The position numbers were made by a program, and so were the translations under genes. 64,000 nt of DNA from Ostreococcus mediterraneus (Eukaryota > Chlorophyta > Mamiellophyceae > Mamiellales > Bathycoccaceae): contig WMKK01000014.1 of assembly GCA_012295225.1 (NCBI GenBank), forward strand, positions 248,001 to 312,000, given 5' to 3'. Below are positions 31,601 to 40,934 of this stretch, piece after piece (positions within the stretch are counted from its first letter, which is position 1; each line of letters starts with the position of its first letter). The notes beneath the pieces are model-generated. The model made no database searches, was not told where the DNA came from, and saw only the letters and a program-made list of their open reading frames with translations.

Positions 31601-32445
31601 GCCGTCTGCGGAGGTAGACGGAGCGATGATAATTGTCGCACATCGTCCTTATATTCTCCTCCGCGTTCGGTCCAAAACTCGTGATGAATCACTTGCTCCC
31701 ACGTGAGACGAGCGTGAGGCCGTTTGATGAGAAGCCCAAAAACTAAACTCTTGAACGACGCACTACACGACGATGGCAGTGGCGATGGTTCGTGTTCTAA
31801 AATCTGTTCAATAAGAGACGTCAACGACGTGCTTGTGAACGGCGGCCGACCTGTGGCGCACTCGTACAACACGCATCCAAGCGCCCAAAGATCTGTCGCA
31901 AACGAATGCACGCCTTCGGGCGTGAACATTTCAGGCGCCATGTAGCACGGCGTACCTCGTCGCGAAAGTTGCGCAGGCGTACCATTCGCCGTTGCCACTG
32001 CGGTGATTTTGCGACTCAAACCAAATCCACACACCTTGATTCGACCCTCCTCATCTAGCAACATGTTACTCGGCTTCAAGTCGCAGTGAATCAGTCCTTT
32101 GCTATGGATCTCGCGCACCGCCACAAACATATCGCGCGCAAATGTCGTAATCGACGGCTCTGGGAGCTTCAAATCTTGTCTCAGTAACAGTAATAAATCT
32201 CCACCCACGCAGTACTCTAAAATCACCCATAAATGATTCTGCGTCTCATACCAAGCTACAAATTTCAGCACGTTTTCGTGCGACAACGTTCGCAACACCG
32301 CAACCTCCTGCATCACCCGTTGTCTCTGCCCCTTCTCCACGCTCTTGATCGCATAATACTGAATCGATTTCTTTCGTCGACCTTTATACACCGTCGAATG
32401 CTTCCCCTTACCGATGGCTTCATAAATATGATATCTATCGAGCGA
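28654..32445 (-). CDS. RUK: RUNKEL/ULK4-type kinase-HEAT protein, probable pseudokinase
   Basis: The N-terminal kinase domain begins MSLDRYHIYEAIGKGKHSTV, the start seen in plant RUNKEL, which binds phragmoplast microtubules in cytokinesis; the animal relative ULK4 is a ciliary pseudokinase. Counted from the longest ATG (32460), K39 (YYAIKS), E52 and D127 (IHCDLKPSN) are kept, but the metal-binding DFG reads GFG (KVCGFGLSRK, 145-147). After the kinase lie RRGTPCYMAPEMF, SFATDLWALGCVLYECATG and KRPHARLTWEQVIHHEFW. An acidic, Ser/Pro-rich linker (~340-560) follows, then ~700 residues of helical HEAT/ARM repeats. Length (~1265) and order fit the family. Codon 6 is chosen as start because it matches RUNKEL. 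Confidence 0.92.
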   Translation of the reverse strand, partial: SLDRYHIYEAIGKGKHSTVYKGRRKKSIQYYAIKSVEKGQRQRVMQEVAVLRTLSHENVLKFVAWYETQNHLWVILEYCVGGDLLLLLRQDLKLPEPSITTFARDMFVAVREIHSKGLIHCDLKPSNMLLDEEGRIKVCGFGLSRKITAVATANGTPAQLSRRGTPCYMAPEMFTPEGVHSFATDLWALGCVLYECATGRPPFTSTSLTSLIEQILEHEPSPLPSSCSASFKSLVFGLLIKRPHARLTWEQVIHHEFWTERGGEYKDDVRQLSSLRLPPQTAFDALAAKLKSEDLAARLKMLGSVRDSGSAGAADLRKSFMPSLTQSLRDSVNVLRLSRIARSNLEREEAGTYGPHGATPEGKENAQANAPEDVELENPDAELNFATPTGDDEEDDMEVLGETIIPTAPKTPPRRRGGESFGDENRAENFTEPAESFEDADEEHTADDTRVVLTPPAADAMLVDSRSPVATTSMSRSAQTADEDFGDDVSSSLRSAETPALVGRPESRRPTVISSSAARKEVIKSIDYSRFEKLCTHSSDLIVRPIILNRRIEVVQEAPHDPDTLPFKAISVSEMLATSQTELEAFLTRVYRSVAHPSPIQEKVNTLAYFETLCSDTSSANVLVNSSLMSMFVRVLGSSKAPSLRIRLCSIMGLLMRHATHIGDELAKSEAVKVLADTMSDTNERVRRRAMATLGELLFYVATQQRPDAAEVWGVTDSVIEVFIRTLKYEEDEITKHYACKTIENIVSHEGASWSDAFTECRTAILLFAIVLKKESGDQIRGTAASALSRSIRCNANILHPLVGEVDNVNARDGLIGMLRDTEAKVQQSGLNILNYALIHEESRSIATTMEEQTLLPVLTSLFERSQTTVIKAKALLSMALLIRLHPKWLLAACGARVLAMIDRRPTDMDKYLAESYDAFVITVVSLVPRVNGGILGEVERLMASKEGEANHENAGAALKLFPVLVHLLGSSTMRPKVLDDRFLADVARYLNAAETEDYFPGRDELRVGVLSLLETCSQYADEVLLNVDAVTVHFLPALCDLLASSTSADTRFLALKLICDILLPLRLDLDIAVERGLRREVVAHRLDALIMEDLLPMCPSLIESEDPIPLYALKLLSGTLEIEPALCREVIALGLAPQFFEFLSLDHTNNNVHNVRLCLTLARSTALSTRTLWDYKAPEKVAAVLSYTHQNNVGPFVEPALGIAATLLRRARNTMSIGASTPPSEITTLLDLAPILRQLAATVTDGALARDLILSLDAFNAH

Positions 32446-32501
32446 CATCGCGCGCCTCAAGCTGTCGTAGGCGCTTTTAAAAACCGTACACGCGGAAACT
32501 C

Positions 32502-32833
32502 CTACTTCCCAAACCGCTCCACCGTTCTCACACTCACGGCGAGTAAGTCGTAATACGCGCTCGTCGCACTCCTCAAGACTTTTAAATCGTCAGATTCAAA
32601 CGTGGCGACGACGTCGTGCGTCGTTCCGTCCGCGGATGTCTCGACGCAGATCGTCTTCTGCACCTCGTCCTCGCGCAGCTCACGATCGACGCCAAGCGTG
32701 CGCGCCACCGCCTGTGCGTGATTCTCAACCGTAAATGGTACGACGATTCGCCTGCACAATGCGTCAACGCGATCGAATCGTCAGTCTACCACGTCCAACA
32801 CGCGCTCATCTTCGTCAGCATCGACATCATCAT
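32502..32833 (-). CDS. PCC1: KEOPS/EKC complex subunit Pcc1
   Basis: Pcc1 is the small dimerising subunit of KEOPS, which makes the t6A modification of ANN-decoding tRNAs. The main exon (32502-32751) reads RIVVPFTVENHAQAVARTLG, VDRELREDEVQKTI and ends DLLAVSVRTVERFGK, the Pcc1 pattern of strand, helix, VD-E-L, strand, and 'S.YD.L....T+..F'. It has no ATG, only a TTG. An acceptor (TTGTGCAG) directly precedes it, and a short first exon with several ATGs (32802-32833, MMMSMLTKMSA) can be joined in phase across a ~50-bp intron containing a CTGAC branch-like site. This gives ~93 residues, right for the family. The first exon is inference. It is divergent from ARL8. Confidence 0.75.
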
Positions 32834-33056
32834 CTGAGCGCCGTGTCGTCAACTTTGACGCCCCGTAAGATGCGATCGCTCGCGCTCGAGCGCACGACGC
32901 GCGGGTGCCGACGCTCGATGCGATCACGCGCGACGCACTCACGTCGAATATTGTCGCTCGCCCGCCATCAACGGTCGCCTAATGCGGTTCGAGTGCGCTG
33001 ATGCGCTCCTTCCCCTCCGACTTCACTGTGGTCCACGCGTTTGTTTACGACGCACG

Positions 33057-33745
33057 ATGGCTGGGAACGAGCCCACGGGGATGTGGGACGCCCTGCTGCA
33101 TTGGCTTCGGTCGTTATTCTTTGGACGCGAGATGGAGATTGTCGTCATTGGTGCGTTCGCGGTCGGATGAGGCGTGAGCTGCGCGCGAGTGTTGGCTGTT
33201 GAGCTGCTCTGGATTAGGCTTGGATATATCGCGTACTGACTCGCTCCGTATCCGGATTTTTGGTCGCGCGCGCAGGGTTGCAGAACGCAGGGAAAACGTC
33301 ATTCGTGGATGCGCTCGGTGGAGGGCAGTTTACGGAGGACATGATCCCTACTGTTGGGTTTAATATGCGAAAGCTCAAGCGCGACGGCGTCGGCGTGAAG
33401 ACGTGGGACCTCGGTGGACAGGAGAGATTTCGAGGAACTTGGGAGCGATACTGTAGAGGTATGAATTGTGTGGTATTTGTTGTCGATGCTACCGCGCCAG
33501 AGTTGTTTGAAAGTGCGAAAAATGAGTTACACGGATTGTTGAAGCGTGAGACGCTCAAGGAGATTCCATTGTTGGTGTTGGGGAACAAGAGCGACGTTCC
33601 GGGAGCGGTGAAAGTGAATGAAGTCATCGAAGCGATGGAGCTCAAACGTGCCACGGGGCGAGAGGTGTGCTGTTACAACGTGAGTTGTAAGAACTCGACG
33701 AATATTGACGTGTGCTTGAAGTGGTTGATGTCGCACGCGCCGTGA
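33057..33745 (+). CDS. ARL8: ARL8 small GTPase, two exons
   Basis: ARL8 GTPases direct lysosome/vacuole positioning; in plants and algae they are endomembrane proteins. Exon 1 (33057-33150) encodes MAGNEPTGMWDALLHWLRSL ending ...MEIVVIG. The 125-bp intron starts GTGCGTTC and ends GCGCGCAG. Exon 2 (33276-33745) begins LQNAGKTSF. Visible G motifs are GLQNAGKTS (P-loop), DMIPTVGFNMRK (switch I), WDLGGQERFR (switch II), NKSD and the ARL8 hallmark REVCCYNVSCKNSTNIDVC. The N-terminus lacks the Arf myristoylation glycine, as is normal for ARL8. The product is about 187 residues, as expected. The splice is in phase 1 and restores the family sequence exactly. Confidence 0.95.
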
Positions 33746-33830
33746 CGAGGCGAAACGCGAGACACGCCGCTGGGAGAAAGTGTTTTTGACACATTTATTG
33801 TAATAGTATTGTAGATGCGACCCGCGCGCG

Positions 33831-35111
33831 CTATTCGTGTGCTATGCGACGTAAATACTCGACTTCGACCCGGAAAAGAGACCAGTGAAATCGTCGAGTA
33901 ATCTCTGCCGCGGTGGCGAGCCACAGCACTCCACTGTGGTGACGCAAGTGCGGCGCAAGCTTGTACGTCCAACTAATGCGTAGAAGAAGGTTGAGTAATA
34001 TCGCTCGATAGTACACACCTGGGCTACCATAAATGCGCTTCTCGCGCAAACCGAAAGGGGTCTTCTCACCAAGACGACGCGTTGAACCGCCGAGCATCGA
34101 CAAACTCCAGTCGTGCCTTATGTCCCAGTAAAAGCTAAAGCTAGTGTTGAATACGCAAAATCCAATCCACAATGGACGCCAAAAAGCCGTCCAATCTTCA
34201 TGTTCGATCAAGTGACGTACGCCAGAGATGATGATCACTGGGAACGCGCTCATGTACTTGATAGCGTTGTATATGCATTTTCTCTCGCGTGTATCTCTAA
34301 ATTGTCTAAGGCACTGCAAGAGTCTAATAGTGGATGGAACAACCAACACGGCGGGAATGCGCCAACTTCGGTCACCACATCGACCATTACTTTTGTGAAT
34401 TAACATTATTCCATGCCGCATACTACATCCGACGCGCTCCAAATCGCTCAACGATTTTGCAAGTGAACACAAGACATCGGCAAAGAAAAAGTCTGCAAAT
34501 CCAACCGGTCGTGAAAACGGCGTGAGACAGTGATAAAGCAGTCGTCGACCGTACGCACGCATATGTCCACCAAATTTCTTATGATTCGGCCACATCCAAA
34601 TCACTAATGGTAAAATATACGTCACGAGCAATATTGACGTCGCCGCAAAGGGTTCGTCCACGTCGTACGTCTTCAAGAAGAAAACCATCGACGTGAGTAA
34701 ACCTAAAGCGCACATATACGCCACTCGATAGAACTGCTCTGCTAATTCCGTCTCCGTGTGCTCGACGCTAAAGCAAATCAGCGGCGACGGGGACAAGCGT
34801 AGTCGATGCCACACGATGACGTTGCGCGCCCACATCAAACACGCCAGCGTCGCCACAACTGGCGCTTGGTAATACACATTCAGCATGTGCTCGCGGCGTG
34901 CATCCAACCCCACGAACGCGATTTCATACACCAAAACCAGCATGCAGCATGCGCTCCATGTCACACTGACCGACTTTGCGACGGCTGACACCCGCGCTCG
35001 TCGCGTGCTCCGCTTCACGTCGCTCACATTCTCAGCATCCTCTCGCGCCGGCGCCGCCATCTTAGGTTTCATATCCGACCCGCGCGAGCGCGCAATCACT
35101 GACATCGTCAT
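33831..35111 (-). CDS. EXS-domain membrane protein (ERD1/XPR1-like without SPX)
   Basis: The 426-residue protein has a charged N-terminus and about eight hydrophobic segments. The EXS signature is clear: FADFFFADVLCSLAKSLSDLE, WRIPAVLVVPSTIRLLQCLR, YNAIKYMSAFPVIIISG and WIGFCVFNTSFSFYWDIRHD. EXS domains form the C-terminal half of XPR1/SYG1/PHO1 phosphate exporters and the whole of Golgi ERD1, which recycles phosphate from the Golgi lumen. The absence of an SPX domain and the size favour an ERD1-like Golgi role; this is family inference. The first ATG is used; MSVIARSRG two codons later is equivalent. Confidence 0.87.
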   Translation of the reverse strand: MTMSVIARSRGSDMKPKMAAPAREDAENVSDVKRSTRRARVSAVAKSVSVTWSACCMLVLVYEIAFVGLDARREHMLNVYYQAPVVATLACLMWARNVIVWHRLRLSPSPLICFSVEHTETELAEQFYRVAYMCALGLLTSMVFFLKTYDVDEPFAATSILLVTYILPLVIWMWPNHKKFGGHMRAYGRRLLYHCLTPFSRPVGFADFFFADVLCSLAKSLSDLERVGCSMRHGIMLIHKSNGRCGDRSWRIPAVLVVPSTIRLLQCLRQFRDTRERKCIYNAIKYMSAFPVIIISGVRHLIEHEDWTAFWRPLWIGFCVFNTSFSFYWDIRHDWSLSMLGGSTRRLGEKTPFGLREKRIYGSPGVYYRAILLNLLLRISWTYKLAPHLRHHSGVLWLATAAEITRRFHWSLFRVEVEYLRRIAHE

Positions 35112-35249
35112 TGAAATCCCTGTTGACTACTTTCGCGCGACAACAGACGTATCGAACGAATCAAACCGCCTCGTAAAGTCCAAAGAAACTCTCGCTCTCT
35201 CGAATGCAATCAAACAATCAATCAAAACCCACTCTTTCCGTCTCAATCT

Positions 35250-35492
35250 CTACTTTTTAAACTGTCCATCCTTAAAATCCTTCATGGCTTTACCGACTTC
35301 ACTCTCCCCGAGCGTCTTCTGCGTCGCTTTGGCGGCGTCTTTCGCGACATCCTTTGTGCCGTCTTCGACCCACGTTCGGATCTGCTTCAAATTCCTTCTC
35401 AACATCGCGCTCGACGTGCGCACGTCCGATCGCATCAGACTCGCCACGGCGAGTAACCCGGCGGCGGTGATCACAAAGTTCGTCCACGCCAT
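35250..35492 (-). CDS. Small N-terminally anchored protein, unknown function
   Basis: Eighty residues. One hydrophobic N-terminal segment (MAWTNFVITAAGLLAVASLM) is followed by an amphipathic, Lys-rich tail (SSAMLRRNLKQIRTWVEDG, KDVAKDAAKATQKTLGESEV). The form suggests a mitochondrial or ER membrane protein with a helical soluble tail. I do not recognise the family. The ATG at 35492 is about 150 bp from the preferred ABC1K start on the other strand, so the two are divergent. Composition is clearly protein-like and the stop at 35250 is clean. A longer minus-strand frame through the same DNA is a shadow. Confidence 0.65.
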   Translation of the reverse strand: MAWTNFVITAAGLLAVASLMRSDVRTSSAMLRRNLKQIRTWVEDGTKDVAKDAAKATQKTLGESEVGKAMKDFKDGQFKK

Positions 35493-35638
35493 CCCGGGCG
35501 CGTCGCGGTGGCGTCGAACTCGCGTGAAAGGTGTCTTCGTGTGTGTGCCCGGCGCGCGGGGCTTTGACGTGCGTCACAACAAGGTGCGCGACTGTGCGCG
35601 TCGACTCGCGCGAGTCGTCGATCGCTCTCGCGCGCGCG

Positions 35639-37264
35639 ATGCAAGACGTGCAAATGATGGCGTCGGCGCGCGGCGTCGGCGCGACGAACGCCGGCGCTGG
35701 TGCGCCGCGTGCGGCGAACAAGATGATGGTGAAGAGGATGATGACGTGTGCAACGCACGGAGTTTCTGAGGTGCGCGCGCGCCGAGCGACGCGCGGACGG
35801 TCGAGTGTGGTGGTGCGCGCGGCGGATGCGTCGTCGTCGTCGCCGTCGCCGTCGAATTTCGATGCGCGCGAGGCGTTGCGACGGGCGGATGAGGCGAGAG
35901 TGCTCGCGAGTGAAATCAGCGCGATTGCGACGGCGAGCGGCACGACTGGCGCGACGCGGACATTTCGCGCGATCGAGTCGTTAGGCAAGCTGGCGATGTC
36001 ATACACGGTGGAACTTGATTTGAATAATCCGCCTAGCGCGCCAGAAGTGGTGCGAAAGACGTTTGAGGCGTTGGGGGCAACGTACGTGAAGCTGGGACAA
36101 TTTGTCGCTTCGGCGCCGAGCGTGTTTCCAAAGGAATACGTCGATGAGTTCCAAAAGTGCTTGGACGAGACACCTGTCACGGATTTTTCCATCATTAAGC
36201 GAACGATCGAGCGTGATTTAGGGCGGTCGATTGATGAAGTGTTTGCAACGATTGATCCAGTGCCTTTGGCGAGCGCGAGCGTTGCGCAAGTGCATCGCGC
36301 AACGTTGCTCGCTGGGAATAAAGACGTCGTCGTCAAGGTGGTGAAACCCGATGTGGAAGACGCATTGACGGCGGATTTGAGCTTTATTTTAGTCGTATCC
36401 AAGGTGCTACAGTTTTTGAATCCTGAACTCGCGCGAACGTCGTTGGTGGACATCGTCGGCGACATTCGAGCGTCGATGCTCGAAGAGGTGGATTTACGCA
36501 AAGAAGCAGCAAACATCGACGCATTTACGAGATACTTAGAAGACACTCAACTCACGTCGCTTGCCAAGGCTCCGTACGTGTATAAACAATTTAGCAACAA
36601 ACGCGTGATGGTGATGGAGTACCTTAAAGGTGTGCCATTGACGGATTTAGACGCTATTCGCGGCGTGAGCGATTCTCCTGAAGAGACGCTTGTTAACGCT
36701 TTAAACGTATGGTTTGGCAGCGTTTTAGCGTGCGAAAGTTTCCATGCCGACGTACACGCTGGAAATTTGTTGGTTTGTGACGATGGCAAGATTGGTTTCA
36801 TCGATTTTGGCATTGTTGGGCGCGTATCTGGCTCGACGTGGGGCGCGATTCAGACGTTTTTCCAATCCGCCGCGAGTCGCGACTATCAAAAAATGGCGCT
36901 CGCTTTAATCACCATGGGCGCCGCCGATGATGCTGTTGACGTTGACAAATTTGCACGCGATTTACGCAAAGTGTACGAAGCCATCGATGCGATTGAACCG
37001 GCAATTACGGTCCAAGAAGACGGCATGAGCAGCGCTGTCACCGTTGACCAACAAGAAGTTGCCCAGCTCGCCACCGAACTCATTCGCGTCGGCGACGAAA
37101 ACGGCGTCAAGTTCCCACGCGAATTCGGGCTGCTCTTGAAGCAAATTTTATATTTCGACCGATACGTCACACTTTTAGCGCCTGAACTTGAGGTTATGTC
37201 GGATGACCGCATAGAATTTATGGACGCAGTCGCCGTCGACGTCCAACCGAGGCGCCTCGCGTAG
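35639..37264 (+). CDS. Plastid ABC1K (ADCK/UbiB) atypical kinase
   Basis: ABC1K proteins are atypical kinases; the plastid members sit in plastoglobules or the envelope and affect prenyl-lipid and stress metabolism. Diagnostic motifs are ALGATYVKLGQFVASAPSVF (the KxGQ motif), ASASVAQVHRA (Ala-rich nucleotide loop), VVKVVKP (Lys), ESMLEEVDLRKEAANI-type text, FHADVHAGNLLV (catalytic loop) and FIDFGIVGR (metal-binding loop). The long C-terminal part (KFPREFGLLLKQILYFDRY) resembles the plant OSA1-like group. The first ~75 residues are a transit peptide (VRARRATRGRSSVVVRAADA). The frame opens at 35531; the ATG at 35639 is preferred because it begins a normal transit sequence. Confidence 0.9.
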   Translation: MQDVQMMASARGVGATNAGAGAPRAANKMMVKRMMTCATHGVSEVRARRATRGRSSVVVRAADASSSSPSPSNFDAREALRRADEARVLASEISAIATASGTTGATRTFRAIESLGKLAMSYTVELDLNNPPSAPEVVRKTFEALGATYVKLGQFVASAPSVFPKEYVDEFQKCLDETPVTDFSIIKRTIERDLGRSIDEVFATIDPVPLASASVAQVHRATLLAGNKDVVVKVVKPDVEDALTADLSFILVVSKVLQFLNPELARTSLVDIVGDIRASMLEEVDLRKEAANIDAFTRYLEDTQLTSLAKAPYVYKQFSNKRVMVMEYLKGVPLTDLDAIRGVSDSPEETLVNALNVWFGSVLACESFHADVHAGNLLVCDDGKIGFIDFGIVGRVSGSTWGAIQTFFQSAASRDYQKMALALITMGAADDAVDVDKFARDLRKVYEAIDAIEPAITVQEDGMSSAVTVDQQEVAQLATELIRVGDENGVKFPREFGLLLKQILYFDRYVTLLAPELEVMSDDRIEFMDAVAVDVQPRRLA

Positions 37265-37345
37265 CTCGCTTTACTTTGTAATTTTACGCTTCATTCCCGC
37301 ACACGCGCCACGCGCCCGACACCTGACAACGAACGATGACGTAGA

Positions 37346-38218
37346 ATGATAGAGACGAATTGTAGCGACGAAGACGGTGACACCACCGCGTATCCGTCGC
37401 CGACGACGCGTCCCGGGCCTCCCAGCGCCGACGCGCGCGAGGTTGAACTCGAACGAGCTCAGCGCGCGGAATGCGTCGAAGCTGTCGATATAGACGTGCT
37501 CTACGTTGATGACGACGTGATGGTGGTGAACAAACCCGCGGGTGTGTACGTGGAAGTTATAGAACGGCGCGTGCGATCGACGGCGGGGGATGAGACGACG
37601 GCGATGTGTCATCGATTGGACCGCGATACGAGCGGTTGCTTGGTGTTTGCCCGCACGGCGCGCGCGCGGTCGTCCATATCGGTACAATTCCGTGACGGTG
37701 TTGTGGACAAGACGTACTTGGCGATGTGTGCGATGGATGACGAGATCGACGTCGCGGCGGTCGAAGTCGCCGCTTTCGTCGTCGAAAGTGGCCACGGACG
37801 CGCCAAGTATGGACTGTGGCGTCTATATGACGTACAAGACATCGACCGAGCGTTACCGGGCAAAGGAAATAAAGTTAAACATGCGTTGACGACGATTGAG
37901 GTGGTGCGCGTGATTGAGAACGCGACATTGGATTGGAAATCTTCGCGCGCGGCGCTCGTTCGATGCGCGCCAAAGACTGGTCGCACGCATCAAATTCGAT
38001 TACATTGCGCCAGCGTAGGACTACCGCTCATCGGTGACGTGCGCTATGGTGGACCTGTACGCGCGCAAATCACCAGCGATGCACGTCTCGACGTTCCAGG
38101 CGCGCTTTTACATGCTTTAGAAGTCGCATTTGAGCATCCGCGAGGAGACGGCTCGACGCTCCGCGTCATCGCGCCGACGCCATCCTGGGGCACATTCGCC
38201 CTCAATCAATCACAATAG
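37346..38218 (+). CDS. RluA-family pseudouridine synthase
   Basis: Converts uridine to pseudouridine in structured RNA. The catalytic motif CHRLDRDTSGCLVFAR contains the nucleophilic D92. It is preceded by VLYVDDDVMVVNKPAGVYV (the 'D..++V+NKPAG' strand) and followed by KTYLAMC and KTGRTHQIRLHCASVGLPLIG, all typical RluA blocks, with a GALLHALEVAFEHP ending. There is no S4 domain. Length (290) is normal. No strong transit peptide is visible, so it may act in cytosol or nucleus. It starts 82 bp after the ABC1K stop. Confidence 0.92.
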   Translation: MIETNCSDEDGDTTAYPSPTTRPGPPSADAREVELERAQRAECVEAVDIDVLYVDDDVMVVNKPAGVYVEVIERRVRSTAGDETTAMCHRLDRDTSGCLVFARTARARSSISVQFRDGVVDKTYLAMCAMDDEIDVAAVEVAAFVVESGHGRAKYGLWRLYDVQDIDRALPGKGNKVKHALTTIEVVRVIENATLDWKSSRAALVRCAPKTGRTHQIRLHCASVGLPLIGDVRYGGPVRAQITSDARLDVPGALLHALEVAFEHPRGDGSTLRVIAPTPSWGTFALNQSQ

Positions 38219-38364
38219 CACATAGACACATAGACATTAGTTTGTTAGACATGGTTTCACCACTAGAACTAGTCACCATGAGTGGAGTGCGTTGATGATG
38301 ATAATGTCGCGCGCCGTCTTCAATTGGTCCTCACACCGCGCCTCCTCGCGCCGACGACCCCGCG

Positions 38365-38595
38365 ATGGTGTCCGCCGTCCACGGCGTCATGATCACCGCC
38401 GATGTCCCGATCAAACAATACATCCTCCACCTCAACGACATCGCCCCCGCGGAGTCTAAATTCGTCATCACCGATCTCGACGACACGCACGTGCTCGTCC
38501 AGCCTGAGCACGTCGAGCGCGTTCGCGGCGAAATCGCGCGCTACCAGCAATCCACGCAGTACGTCGCCCCGAACGTCACCACGGATAAAAAGTAG
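38365..38595 (+). CDS. TFB5: TFIIH subunit TFB5 (GTF2H5/TTDA)
   Basis: The smallest TFIIH core subunit, which stabilises p52 and stimulates XPB in nucleotide-excision repair and transcription initiation. The 76 residues follow the family from end to end: MVSAVHGVMITADVPIKQYI, KFVITDLDDTHVLVQPEHVE and a VRGEIARYQQ helix, where yeast and human have 'MVN.+KG.+I.CD...+Q.+...KFII.D+DDTH+FV'. Intronless, ATG at the conserved position. Confidence 0.93.
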   Translation: MVSAVHGVMITADVPIKQYILHLNDIAPAESKFVITDLDDTHVLVQPEHVERVRGEIARYQQSTQYVAPNVTTDKK

Positions 38596-38726
38596 CGCGT
38601 CCGCGCGTGCGTCCGCGCGCGCTTTCGTGCGTCATCCGCCGTCGTCGACGCAGTAGTTAGTCGTAGCAGTCCGTAGCATTGAAATCAACACGACGTGTGT
38701 CTCGCCCGCGCCATGGCGCGCCATAG

Positions 38727-39902
<1,176 letters not shown>

Positions 39903-39995
39903 ATGTTTACATCGTCAGTGTTTACATCGCCAACGTCCGCCGCCTTCGTCGACGCGTCGTTTTAATTTTATCATCAGATTACTATTAATACAATC

Positions 39996-40844
39996 TCAAC
40001 GCCCTAATGCTTTCGCGTGAAAGTCTATGTGATCGTTCATGAACGTTGACACAAAGTAATAACTATGATCGTAGCCGTCGTGCAAACGAAACGTGACGTC
40101 TTTTCCAACCGCCTCGGCGGCGTTCACGAAACGCTCGGGATAAAGCTGCGTGGCATAAAACGAGTCCGCCGCTCCTTGATCGATCAAAATTGGTTTATTG
40201 AAACTTTTTCCAACCGATTTCATGAGCTCTGTCGCATCGCAAGCCTTGGCAGCGGCAGAATCCGCGCTCCCGAGGTACGCTGTCAACGCCTTGCGTCCCC
40301 ACGGGCAGTCACTCGCCGTCGGATTACTCACCGGTGCAAACGCACTGACGCTCTGAAACCGCTCAGGATTCTTCAGCGCGATAGTCAACGCACCGTGACC
40401 ACCCATACTGTGTCCAAATATGCTCGCACGCGTGGTATCGATGGGGAGCTCGTTGAGCGCGCTCGGGAGCTCCTCGAGCGTAAATGAGTACATGTTATAA
40501 TGCCTGTCATACGGCGCCTCCGTGGCGTCGAGGTAAAATCCAGCGCCTTGGGCGAAATCATACGAGTCTTCGTTCGGGACGTCGTCCCCGCGCGGAGACG
40601 TGTCGGGCATGATGAGTGCGACACCGCGCTCAGCGCACGCGCGCAGCGCGCAGCCTTTCTGGGACACGTTTTCATCTGTGCACGTCAAGCCCGAGAGATA
40701 GTATAAAGCTGGGAACTTCTCGCTCGGAGCATCGTTCGGAAGGAACACCGCAAAGACTGTCCGAGAGTTTAAGGTTTTGGAGTCAAAGGCATAGCGCGTG
40801 AGGGTGCCATCAAAGGCTTTCACGGTGGAGAGGACTTCTAGCAT
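39996..40844 (-). CDS. SFGH: S-formylglutathione hydrolase
   Basis: A serine esterase that cleaves S-formylglutathione to formate and glutathione. Visible motifs are the nucleophile elbow FGHSMGGHGALT (S146), the oxyanion-side text LYYLSGLTCTDEN, the DTSPRGDDVP loop, DQGAADSFY and the catalytic His in YDHSYYFVSTF. Length (282) and order are normal for plant and human esterase D. It sits tail to tail with the class III dehydrogenase that makes its substrate, so the window holds the complete glutathione-dependent formaldehyde-to-formate route apart from formate dehydrogenase. Start at the ATG at 40844. Confidence 0.96.
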   Translation of the reverse strand: MLEVLSTVKAFDGTLTRYAFDSKTLNSRTVFAVFLPNDAPSEKFPALYYLSGLTCTDENVSQKGCALRACAERGVALIMPDTSPRGDDVPNEDSYDFAQGAGFYLDATEAPYDRHYNMYSFTLEELPSALNELPIDTTRASIFGHSMGGHGALTIALKNPERFQSVSAFAPVSNPTASDCPWGRKALTAYLGSADSAAAKACDATELMKSVGKSFNKPILIDQGAADSFYATQLYPERFVNAAEAVGKDVTFRLHDGYDHSYYFVSTFMNDHIDFHAKALGR

Positions 40845-40934
40845 GTCGAGAAATGAAGCGATGTTAACAGTGGTACAACAAGAACAAGCGGACTAGAAAT
40901 ACAGTAAAAATTAGAGAGGCTCAGGCAAATGGCG

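Noticed and set aside
35299-36546. 415-codon minus-strand frame
   Set aside because: Antisense of the well-supported ABC1K gene; Ser/Arg/Thr-rich shadow of its codon bias.
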